Shown: piece by piece, positions 1 to 6,079 of the stretch
How positions within the stretch are numbered: the first letter of the stretch is position 1
Layout of the letters: the number at the start of each line of letters is the position of its first letter
From: an uncultured Verrucomicrobiae bacterium
GTDB lineage: Bacteria > Verrucomicrobiota > Verrucomicrobiia > Verrucomicrobiales > Akkermansiaceae
DNA: 6,079 bases
NCBI GenBank assembly: GCA_937957985.1
Contig: CALGOH010000206.1
Span: 1-6,079, forward strand
Direction: 5' to 3'
The notes under the pieces: model-generated
The model's database searches: none
What the model saw: only the letters and a program-made list of their open reading frames with translations
What the model was told of the DNA's origin: nothing
Program-made: the position numbers and the translations under genes

Positions 1-112
1 CGCAGCAAAGTCAAATAAGATCAGTTCGTTGATCTTATCCTTATTTTAGTTGCAACTCATTGATTATTAATTACTTAAGTCGTTCATTCCATTCCCTCTA
101 AAGGTCAATTCC
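1..112. other. AT-rich intergenic stretch left of the SNF2 remnant
   Basis: No coding sequence can be supported here. The first 60 bases contain 21 G+C and the next 50 only 15, against 44 of 60 in bases 121-180, so there is a sharp compositional step at about position 110. The stretch contains one 9-bp hairpin (listed separately) and a short palindrome ACTTAAGT at 73-80. I looked for a sigma70-type promoter reading towards hsdR. TTGCAA at 50-55 and TTGATT at 60-65 resemble -35 boxes, but neither has a convincing -10 box at 16-18 bases, so no promoter is called. Confidence 0.6.
15..38. terminator. AT-rich hairpin, possible bidirectional terminator
   Basis: The arm ATAAGATCA (15-23) pairs perfectly with TGATCTTAT (30-38) across the 6-base loop GTTCGT. 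A G-T wobble at 24/29 would leave a TTCG tetraloop. On the + strand the stem is followed by CCTTATTTT. On the - strand it is followed by TTGACTTTG, about 75 bases after the stop of the SNF2 remnant, where a terminator for that gene would be expected. The stem has only two G-C pairs and neither T-tract is clean, so termination is an inference. It could equally be a binding site for a dimeric regulator. Confidence 0.35.
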
Positions 113-334
113 TCACCCCAGCGGGGCGAGGAGCTTGGTGAGGACGTTGGGGTCGGTGGTGGCGGACTTGGCGGCGTCGGCGAGCAGCAAGTCGGCGAGC
201 TGGCTCTTCTTGGCCTGGAGCTGGTGGATGCGCTCCTCGACGGTGCCCTGGCAGATGAGCTTGTGGACGAAGACCGGGTTCTTCTGGCCGATGCGGTAGG
301 CGCAATCCGTCTTGCCCGGGAAAGCGGATGTTTC
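113..334 (-). pseudogene. C-terminal remnant of a SNF2-family helicase (5'-truncated)
   Basis: Read on the - strand, the frame 334-113 encodes 73 residues and ends in TGA at 115-113. From about position 310 the protein reads TDCAYRIGQKNPVFVHKLIC, then has GTVEERIHQLQ, a KK, and a tail ending LTKLLAPLG. This matches the end of SNF2/HepA-type DNA translocases: motif VI (D-x-A-Y-R-I-G-Q, with the arginine that contacts ATP), then the G-T-V-E-E-R-I helix and a short tail. Upstream the similarity stops within a few residues, and the frame is closed by TAG (337-335) and TGA (343-341). The Walker A, DEXH and other helicase motifs are absent and no start codon is available, so this is a non-functional fragment of a gene normally several hundred codons long. 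It points towards hsdR, head to head, so its lost 5' part lay where the hsd operon now is. The natural stop and codon use typical of a GC-rich genome suggest a recent host gene. The exact break, roughly 308-320, is uncertain. Confidence 0.8.
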
Positions 335-335
335 C

Positions 336-350
336 TAGGTTCAACCCGTG
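336..350 (+). promoter_or_regulatory. hsdR start region: GTG start with weak Shine-Dalgarno
   Basis: An in-frame TAG at 336-338 makes GTG at 348 the first possible start, and the conserved HsdR N-terminus begins directly after it. The only ribosome-binding candidate is AGG at 337-339, eight bases before the GTG and within the palindrome CCTAGG (334-339). There is no purine-rich GGAG-type element. The ATG at 328 is out of frame. A GTG start with a poor site would predict modest translation of the restriction subunit; this is inference. Confidence 0.4.
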
Positions 351-3251
351 CCCGGTCCGGAAGACGAAGCCCGCGAAGTCATCGACGCGAAACTCGTCGC
401 CGCAGGCTGGGCGGTTCAGGATGTTGCGGCCGTGAATCTTGGGGCGGCCAAGGGCATCGCGGTCCGCGAATTTCCGCTCAAGCCAGGGCACGGCGAGGCC
501 GATTACCTCCTCTACGTCGAAGCTGAAGCCATCGGCGTGATCGAAGCGAAGCCGTCGGGCTTCACCCTGACTTCGGCGGAGGGTCAGGCCCGGCGTTACT
601 CCGAGGGTCTCCCCGACGATCTGAACGCCCATCATCGCCCTCTTCCTTTTGTCTATCAGGCAAGCGGCACCGAGATTCACTTCACCAGCTTTCTGGATCA
701 GAATCCCCGCTCCAGGGACGTGTTCCATTTCCACACGCCCGAGGGCCTGCTTGCGATCTGCAAGGATGGTTCTCGCCAGTTGCGGAACATGGTGCGGGAC
801 ATGCCGCCACTCCCCGACGGTTCGCTTTGGGAGGTCCAGCGAAAGACCATCGGCAAGCTGGAGGAGTCTTTCGCCTTCGGTCGACCGAAGGCGCTGGTCC
901 AGATGACCATGGGATCGGGGAAGACCTTCACTGCGGTCAACTTCTGCTACCGCCTCCTCAAGTTCGCCAACGCGAAGCGCATCCTCTTCCTCGTCGATCG
1001 CAAGAACCTCGGCAAGCAGGCCGAGGCGGAGTTCGAGAACTTCGTCCCTCCGGATGATCCCCGGCGCTTCGGAGACATCTACTCGGTCAATCGGCTGCAA
1101 TCCAACGCGCTCAAGCCGTCCGACCAGATCGTCATCACCACCATCCAGCGCCTCTATTCGATCCTACAGGGCGAGGAGGAGTTCGAGGGCGACGAGGAGG
1201 AGTCGCAGTTCGAGAAGGCCGAGGACCGTTTCGAAACCGAACCCAAACCGGTGGCCTACAACCCGGCGGTTCCCATCGAGCACTTCGACATCATCATCGT
1301 CGATGAGTGCCACCGCAGCATCTACGGCCTCTGGCGGCAGGTGCTGGAATACTTCGATGCCTTCATCGTCGGCCTCACCGCCACGCCCTCTAAGCAGACC
1401 ATCGCCTTCTTCAAGAAGAACCTGGTGATGGAGTACGACCACGCCAAGGCCGTCACCGATGGCGTGAACGTGGACTTCGATGTCTGGCGCATCCGCACCC
1501 GGATCACGGAGAGCGGTTCGAAGCTGGAGAAGGATCCGCATGTCTTCATCCCGATCCGCGACAAGCAGACCCGGGCGATGCGCTACGAGGCGCTCTCGGA
1601 GGACATCGAATACGGCGGCAACGAGCTGGATCGCTCGGTGGTCGCCGAGGATCAGATCCGGACCGTCTTGGAGGAGATGCGTGACAAGGTCTTCCCCACC
1701 GCATTTCCCGGTCGCAAGGAGGTGCCGAAAACGCTGGTTTTCGCCAAAGGCGACCCCCATGCCGAGGACATCGTGCGGATCTGCCGCGAGGTGTTCGGTC
1801 AAGGAAACGACTTTTGCGAGAAGATCACCTACCGCACCGGCTTCACCAAGGTGCCGATCTACGAGGAACAGCCCGACGGCAGCCAGAAGGAGGTGGGCCA
1901 CCGCTGGGAAAAGACCAGCAACCTCACAGCAGAGCAGGTCGAAGACCTTTTTCGCACGACCTTCAATCCACGCATCGCGGTCACGGTGGACAAGATCGCC
2001 ACCGGGACCGACGTCAAGGCGATCGAGTGCCTGCTCTTCATGCGCGACGTGCGCTCGGCGAGCCTCTTCGAGCAAATGAAGGGACGCGGCGTGAGGGTGA
2101 TCGAGCCCGACAAGCTGCGCGACGTCACCGGCTCGGCGAAGGCCAAGACCCACTTCATCATCGTCGATGCCGTGGGCGTGTGCGAGAGCAAGAAGAGCTA
2201 CACCAGCCCGAGCAACGTCCAGCCCGGAGTCAGCCTCAAGAAGCTGCTCGACCACGTTTCGCTGGGCGGGACGAATCCCGAGGCCCTGTCCACGCTTTCG
2301 TCACGTCTCACCCGGCTCAACCGCCAGCTCACCGCCGAGCAGAAGGGCGAGCTGCGGGATTTGGCCAAGGGGCGCTCTCTTTCCGACCTCGCCGGCAAGC
2401 TGGCCGAGGCGGTCGATCCCGATGCCCAGGCCACCCGCGCGCGGAAGGACTACGGGCTTTCCGCCAAGCAGGATCCGACCCCCGAGCAGGTCGAGGCGGC
2501 CGGGAAGGCGATGCGCAAGGAAGCGGCGAAGCCCTTCCTCCAGGCGGGCCTGCGCAAGCGCCTGCTGGAGATCCGCCAGCAGCTGGACCAGGTCATCGAC
2601 GAGCTGAGCGATGACAAGGTGCTCCACTCCGACTACGACGCCGCCTCCGAGGAACGGGCGCGCGGGATGGTGAAGTCCTTCGAAACCTGGCTGCGCGACC
2701 ACCGCGACGAGATCGACGCGCTGGAGGCCTTCTACTCGCGGCGCTACGGCACCCTGAAGTTCGGCGACATCAAGAAGCTCGTCGCCGAGATCCGCAAACC
2801 GCCGCTCAATCTCACCGTCGATTCCCTCTGGCAGGCCTATCAGCGACTGGAGAAGTCGGCGGTCCGCGGCACCGGCGAGCGCCAGATGACCGACCTCGTC
2901 TCGCTCATCCGTCACGCCCTCGGGCAGTCGCCGGACTCGTCGGGCAAGGTCGCGGATGAGTTGGAGGTCGTGGAGGATCGGGAACTCGTTCCCTTCGGCG
3001 ACCGGGTCCAAGAGCACTTCCTGCTCTGGCTCGCCGTTCAGGAGCGCGAAGGGGCGGCATTCAGCGAGGAACAGCAGCGCTGGCTGGGCGAGATCGTGCG
3101 GGTGATCTCGTCCTCGATGCGCTTCGAGGAAGAGCACTTCGATCTGGACTACTGGCTCCACTCCCACGGCGGACTCGGCAAGGCTCACGAACTCTTCGGC
3201 GAGAAGCTCCAGCCGATCCTCGAAGATCTCAATGACACGCTGGTCGCATGA
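348..3251 (+). CDS. hsdR: Type I restriction enzyme, restriction/translocase subunit HsdR (EcoEI-like)
   Basis: This 967-residue protein is the motor and nuclease of the type I complex: it pumps DNA using ATP and cuts at a distance from unmethylated sites. Residues 1-90 form a PD-(D/E)XK nuclease, with D52 (EADYLLY), E66 and K68 (VIEAKP), and the QxxxY motif Q80-Y84. The superfamily 2 motor follows: Walker A MGSGKT at 188-193, motif Ia RILFLVDRKN at 211-220, DECH box at 319-322, motif III GLTATP at 342-347, motif IV TLVFAK at 462-467, motif V VDKIATGTDV at 547-556, and motif VI LFEQMKGRGVRV at 573-584. An acidic linker (about 275-297) precedes the DECH box. Residues from about 650 to the end are a helical, charged C-terminal region, as in EcoEI-type R subunits, which would dock onto the methylase core. 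Every catalytic residue looked for is present and the frame is unbroken, so it should be active. The stop overlaps the hsdS start (ATGA). The subfamily assignment is from memory; the HsdR call is secure. Confidence 0.96.
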   Translation: MPGPEDEAREVIDAKLVAAGWAVQDVAAVNLGAAKGIAVREFPLKPGHGEADYLLYVEAEAIGVIEAKPSGFTLTSAEGQARRYSEGLPDDLNAHHRPLPFVYQASGTEIHFTSFLDQNPRSRDVFHFHTPEGLLAICKDGSRQLRNMVRDMPPLPDGSLWEVQRKTIGKLEESFAFGRPKALVQMTMGSGKTFTAVNFCYRLLKFANAKRILFLVDRKNLGKQAEAEFENFVPPDDPRRFGDIYSVNRLQSNALKPSDQIVITTIQRLYSILQGEEEFEGDEEESQFEKAEDRFETEPKPVAYNPAVPIEHFDIIIVDECHRSIYGLWRQVLEYFDAFIVGLTATPSKQTIAFFKKNLVMEYDHAKAVTDGVNVDFDVWRIRTRITESGSKLEKDPHVFIPIRDKQTRAMRYEALSEDIEYGGNELDRSVVAEDQIRTVLEEMRDKVFPTAFPGRKEVPKTLVFAKGDPHAEDIVRICREVFGQGNDFCEKITYRTGFTKVPIYEEQPDGSQKEVGHRWEKTSNLTAEQVEDLFRTTFNPRIAVTVDKIATGTDVKAIECLLFMRDVRSASLFEQMKGRGVRVIEPDKLRDVTGSAKAKTHFIIVDAVGVCESKKSYTSPSNVQPGVSLKKLLDHVSLGGTNPEALSTLSSRLTRLNRQLTAEQKGELRDLAKGRSLSDLAGKLAEAVDPDAQATRARKDYGLSAKQDPTPEQVEAAGKAMRKEAAKPFLQAGLRKRLLEIRQQLDQVIDELSDDKVLHSDYDAASEERARGMVKSFETWLRDHRDEIDALEAFYSRRYGTLKFGDIKKLVAEIRKPPLNLTVDSLWQAYQRLEKSAVRGTGERQMTDLVSLIRHALGQSPDSSGKVADELEVVEDRELVPFGDRVQEHFLLWLAVQEREGAAFSEEQQRWLGEIVRVISSSMRFEEEHFDLDYWLHSHGGLGKAHELFGEKLQPILEDLNDTLVA

Positions 3252-4804
3252 GTGTGGAGCTGCCGGAGGGGTGGGTGGAGGTGCCGATCAATGAGGTGGC
3301 TTTCATCAACCCGCCGCTTGATCGATGTCTGTTGGACGAGTCCAGCGAGGTCACCTTTCTCGGGATGTCTTCGGTTCAACCCGAGCACGCAGGCATCGTG
3401 CAGCCGGAACTGAAGCCGTTCCACCAAGTGTCGAAGGGATACACGAGGTTCATCGAAGACGATGTACTTTTCGCAAAGATCACCCCGTGCATGGAGAATG
3501 GGAAAGTCGCTGTAGCACGAGATCTCAGCAACGGCATCGGGTGTGGCTCCACTGAGTTCCATGTGCTGCGGCCACCCCGGGGAATCGCTTCCGGGTGGAT
3601 CAGCCGGTTCCTCTGGCGCTCCGACATTCGTCACTTTGCAAAGACCCAGATGACCGGAGCGGTGGGTCAGCAGCGCGTTCCCAAGTCCTTTCTTGAGGAC
3701 TTGAAGATTCCGGTGCCACCGTCGCAGGAACAGGACCGCGTAATTGATTGCTTGGACAAGGCCCTCGCCAAGATCGACGAGGCGGAGGAGGCCTTGGAGC
3801 GGGTGCGGGGGAATCTGGAACGCTACCGCGCCAGCGTCCTGAAGGCCGCCTGCGAGGGGCGCTTGGTGCCGACGGAAGCCAAAATCGCCCGGCAGGAAGG
3901 CCGCGACTTCGAGCCCGCCTCCGATCTTCTCAAACGCATTCTCGTCGCCCGCCGCCAGGCGTGGGAAAAGGCCCAACTGGAAGCCTACGAGAAGAAGGGG
4001 AAGAAACCGCCGAAGAACTGGAAGGAGCGCTACAAGGAACCGCAGGAACCCGACCTTGAAGGTCTGCCGGATCTGCCAGAGGGGTGGTGTTGGGCGAGCA
4101 ATCATCAAGTCGGAGAAACCCAACTTGGTCGCCAACGGGCTCCCCAACATCAGAACGGTGAACACATGCGGCCATATCTTCGAGTGGCGAATGTCTTGGA
4201 GAACCGGATCGATACCTCCGACGTTTTCGAGATGAACTTCACTCCGGAGGAGTCCGAGCGATACGAGCTCGAACCCGGAGATATCCTGCTCAACGAGGGA
4301 CAGTCTCCGGAGTGGGTTGGGCGGCCGGCGATCTATCGAGGTGAAATCGCGGAGTGCTGCTATCAGAAAACGCTGCTCCGTTTTCGGTCACCTGCGGGTC
4401 TGCGTTCCGATTACGCGTTGCTTGTTTTCAGAAAAAACATGCGATGCGGTCGGTTCCGCCGCGCGGCCAAGATCACGACAAGCATTGCTCACCTGACTCA
4501 GGAGATCTTTATCGGTCTAGAGTTTGAACTGCCACCAGAAGCGGAGCAGAAGAGAATCGTCACTGAGGTTCAGCGGTGCTTCTCGTCGATCGATGCGGTG
4601 GAGAGGGAAGTTGATCTCCAGGCCAAGCGCTGCCACACCCTCCGCCAATCCCTCCTCCGCCACGCCTTCCGCGGCAAGCTCGTCCCGCAGGACCCCGCCG
4701 ACGAACCCGCCTCGGTCCTGCTCGAACGCATCCGGGCGGAGCGGGCCGCGCTGGCCCCGAAGCCCCGCAAGCGGGTCGCCCGCAAGAACGCCACGTCTTC
4801 ATGA
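3248..4804 (+). CDS. hsdS: Type I restriction-modification specificity subunit HsdS
   Basis: This 518-residue protein recognises the bipartite DNA target and holds HsdM and HsdR together. It has the classic two-fold plan. Target-recognition domain 1 (about 9-153) has LPEGW at 5-9, KITPCMENGKVA at 78-89, GSTEFHVLRP at 100-109 and GAVGQQRVP at 137-145. A central conserved helical region (about 154-275) follows, including KGKKPPKNWKERYKEP at 250-265. Target-recognition domain 2 (about 276-425) opens with a second LPEGW at 276-280 and contains PYLRVANV (309-316) and EPGDILLNEG (342-351). A second conserved helical region runs from about 426 to the end. Residues 154-208 and 426-480 align without gaps, with 16 of 55 identical, both ending G-(R/K)-L-V-P; these are the coiled-coil spacers that set the distance between half-sites. 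Both recognition domains are full length, so two different half-sites are expected, but the DNA sequence read cannot be deduced. ATG overlaps the hsdR stop and no Shine-Dalgarno is visible, so translation probably depends on coupling. The tail is rich in K and R. Confidence 0.96.
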   Translation: MSVELPEGWVEVPINEVAFINPPLDRCLLDESSEVTFLGMSSVQPEHAGIVQPELKPFHQVSKGYTRFIEDDVLFAKITPCMENGKVAVARDLSNGIGCGSTEFHVLRPPRGIASGWISRFLWRSDIRHFAKTQMTGAVGQQRVPKSFLEDLKIPVPPSQEQDRVIDCLDKALAKIDEAEEALERVRGNLERYRASVLKAACEGRLVPTEAKIARQEGRDFEPASDLLKRILVARRQAWEKAQLEAYEKKGKKPPKNWKERYKEPQEPDLEGLPDLPEGWCWASNHQVGETQLGRQRAPQHQNGEHMRPYLRVANVLENRIDTSDVFEMNFTPEESERYELEPGDILLNEGQSPEWVGRPAIYRGEIAECCYQKTLLRFRSPAGLRSDYALLVFRKNMRCGRFRRAAKITTSIAHLTQEIFIGLEFELPPEAEQKRIVTEVQRCFSSIDAVEREVDLQAKRCHTLRQSLLRHAFRGKLVPQDPADEPASVLLERIRAERAALAPKPRKRVARKNATSS

Positions 4805-6079
4805 ACTTCACCGCCTCACAGATCGGCAACCGCGTCTGGAACATGGCCCACGTCCTCAAGGACGACGGCCTGAGCTACCTCGCCTACGTCGAGCAGATCA
4901 CCTACCTGCTGTTCCTGAAGATGAGCCACGAGCTCACCCAGAAGCCCTACAAGCGCCAGCCGCTTGTGCCCTCGCCTTGGGATTGGCCGACGCTGGCCTC
5001 AAAGCGTGGAGCGGCGCTGGAAAAGCACTACCAGCAGACGCTGGAGGAGTTGTCGCAGCAGAAGGGCCTGCTCGGTGTCATCTTCCTCAAGGCCAAGCCG
5101 GAGATCCAGGATCCCGCCAAGCTCCATCGCCTGATCCATGACCTCGTCGAGCCGCATACATGGGTGAGCATGACGGTCGATGTGAAGGGTGCGATCTACG
5201 AGGAGCTGCTCTCCCGCACCGCGAAGGAGTCGCCGAGCGGGGCCGGCCAGTATTTCACCCCGCGTCCGGTGATCGACGCGATGGTGGCGGCGATGCAGCC
5301 GGGACCGGAGGACACGATCTGCGACCCGGCGGCGGGCACCGGCGGCTTCCTGCTCTCGGCCCACGACTACGTGGTCCGGCACCACCCGAAGCTCGACCCC
5401 GACCAGATGCGGCACGTGAAGGAGCACCTCATCTTCGCCGCCGAGCTGGTCCCGGCGACCGCCCGCCTGTGCGCGATGAACCTCTACCTCCACGGCATTG
5501 GCGGCAAGACCCTGCCGCTCCTCGCCGGGCACGACAGCCTCGCGACCAAGCCGAAGCGCAGCTTTTCGATGGTCCTCGCCAATCCGCCCTTCGGCAAGAA
5601 GGGCAGCCTGATGACGCTCGACGACGAGGGCAACCTCGAGCGCGAGCAGCAGGTGCCGGTCCGCGACGACTTCTGGCTCTCGACCTCGAACAAGCAGTTC
5701 AACTTCGTGCAGCACATCCACGCCCTGCTCGAGACCGACGGCGGCCGGGCCGGGGTGGTGCTGCCGGACAACGTTCTTTTCGAGGGTGGCGGCGGCGAGT
5801 CGCTGCGGCGGCAGCTGCTCAAGTCCTGTGACGTCCACACCCTGCTGCGCCTGCCGACCGGGATCTTCTACAAGCCCGGCGTGAAGGCGAACGTCCTCTT
5901 CTTCGACAAGAAACCCGGCTCCGCCAAGGTCCAGACCCGGAAGCTGTGGGTCTATGACCTGCGGACCAACAAGCATTTCACCCTCAAGCAGAAGCCGATC
6001 ACCCTGGCCGACTTCGACGAGTTCCTGGAGTGCTACCGCCCCGGTTCACGCCACCGGCGCAATGCGACCTGGTCGCCAG
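4801..6079 (+). CDS. hsdM: Type I DNA N6-adenine methyltransferase subunit HsdM (3' end outside window)
   Basis: The frame starts at ATG 4801, overlapping the hsdS stop by ATGA, and stays open for 426 codons to the window edge. It transfers a methyl group from S-adenosylmethionine to adenine in each half-site, protecting host DNA, and is also needed for restriction. Residues 1-135 are the N-terminal helical HsdM domain (ITYLLFLKMSHE at 33-44). GQYFTPRPVI (149-158) matches the conserved FTP segment before the catalytic fold. Motif I for cofactor binding is DPAAGTGGF at 175-183 (bases 5323-5349), and catalytic motif IV is NPPF at 261-264 (bases 5581-5592), the N6-adenine signature. LPDNVLFEGGGGESLRRQLL (321-340) and LRLPTGIFYKPGVKANVLFF (349-368) are typical of the family. 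No frameshift is seen. Relatives are about 480-520 residues, so perhaps 60-90 residues of the C-terminal tail lie beyond 6079. No Shine-Dalgarno precedes the ATG, which suggests translational coupling to hsdS. Confidence 0.95.
   Translation, partial: MNFTASQIGNRVWNMAHVLKDDGLSYLAYVEQITYLLFLKMSHELTQKPYKRQPLVPSPWDWPTLASKRGAALEKHYQQTLEELSQQKGLLGVIFLKAKPEIQDPAKLHRLIHDLVEPHTWVSMTVDVKGAIYEELLSRTAKESPSGAGQYFTPRPVIDAMVAAMQPGPEDTICDPAAGTGGFLLSAHDYVVRHHPKLDPDQMRHVKEHLIFAAELVPATARLCAMNLYLHGIGGKTLPLLAGHDSLATKPKRSFSMVLANPPFGKKGSLMTLDDEGNLEREQQVPVRDDFWLSTSNKQFNFVQHIHALLETDGGRAGVVLPDNVLFEGGGGESLRRQLLKSCDVHTLLRLPTGIFYKPGVKANVLFFDKKPGSAKVQTRKLWVYDLRTNKHFTLKQKPITLADFDEFLECYRPGSRHRRNATWSP

Noticed and set aside
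317..339. Small inverted repeat GGAAA (319-323) / TTTCC (331-335) and palindrome CCTAGG (334-339)
   Set aside because: A 5-bp stem with a 7-base loop and a 6-base palindrome are expected by chance. There is no flanking repeat to support an att site or transposon end.
105..1100. Long open frame of 331 codons on the - strand opposite the start of hsdR
   Set aside because: It lies antisense to the nuclease and motor motifs of hsdR and is in a different frame from the SNF2 remnant. Its sequence has no recognisable domain and is the low-complexity product expected from antisense reading of GC-rich coding DNA.
1168..1240. Acidic, repeat-like GAG-rich stretch in hsdR (residues about 275-297)
   Set aside because: It looked like an insertion or a slippage tract, but the codons are mixed, there is no simple repeat unit, and related HsdR proteins carry a similar acidic linker before the DECH box.
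1164..2255. Long open frame of 363 codons on the - strand within hsdR
   Set aside because: It is antisense to the DECH box and motifs III-VI of hsdR. It is rich in repeated L, A, V, D and H residues with no motif, the usual shadow in GC-rich genes.
3185..4165. Antisense frame of 326 codons across hsdS
   Set aside because: It is fully covered by the well-supported hsdS on the + strand, with no family resemblance or start context of its own.
3248..4804. Phase-variable HsdS (inversion or simple-repeat switching)
   Set aside because: I see no inverted repeat pair, second partial hsdS, recombinase gene or homopolymer/tandem tract within the window.
4999..5976. Antisense frame of 325 codons opposite hsdM
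   Set aside because: The + strand carries clear methylase motifs I and IV through the same bases, and the - strand product shows no recognisable domain.
113..6079. A DISARM-like or other multi-gene defence system combining SNF2 helicase and methylase
   Set aside because: The SNF2 part is only a C-terminal fragment on the opposite strand without ATPase motifs, and the three + strand genes are ordinary type I HsdR, HsdS and HsdM.

Overview
The window holds a type I restriction-modification (hsd) operon on the + strand, complete except for the 3' end of its last gene. The order is hsdR (348-3251), hsdS (3248-4804), hsdM (4801 to beyond the right edge). Each junction is a 4-base ATGA overlap, so the three genes look like one tightly coupled transcription unit. 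Together they would form the usual pentameric enzyme. HsdS reads a bipartite DNA site, two HsdM subunits methylate adenines in it, and HsdR translocates and cuts DNA whose sites are unmethylated. The R and M sequences look like the EcoEI-like branch of type I systems, judged from memory of the family and not from a search.

To the left (113-334, - strand) lies the last part of a SNF2-family helicase gene. It has the motif VI region and the C-terminal tail with its stop codon, but it is cut off about 15-40 bases before the hsdR start. The missing N-terminal part is not in the window. This suggests that the hsd operon was inserted into, or recombined next to, an older SNF2 helicase gene. Positions 1-112 are AT-rich (21 G+C in the first 60 bases, against 44 of 60 in bases 121-180). 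They carry one clean hairpin and no gene.

The organism is a bacterium with a GC-rich genome: coding stretches outside the recognition domains are often above 70% G+C by hand count, and codons mostly end in G or C. The protein style would fit a Gram-negative such as a verrucomicrobium or proteobacterium, but nothing here fixes the taxon. The two target-recognition domains of HsdS have visibly lower G+C (about 47% in sampled lines) than the rest of the operon, as expected for exchanged specificity modules.

I found no CRISPR array, tRNA, rRNA, insertion sequence or new kind of system. The points most worth following up are the truncated SNF2 gene at the island edge and the R-S-M gene order with restriction encoded first.
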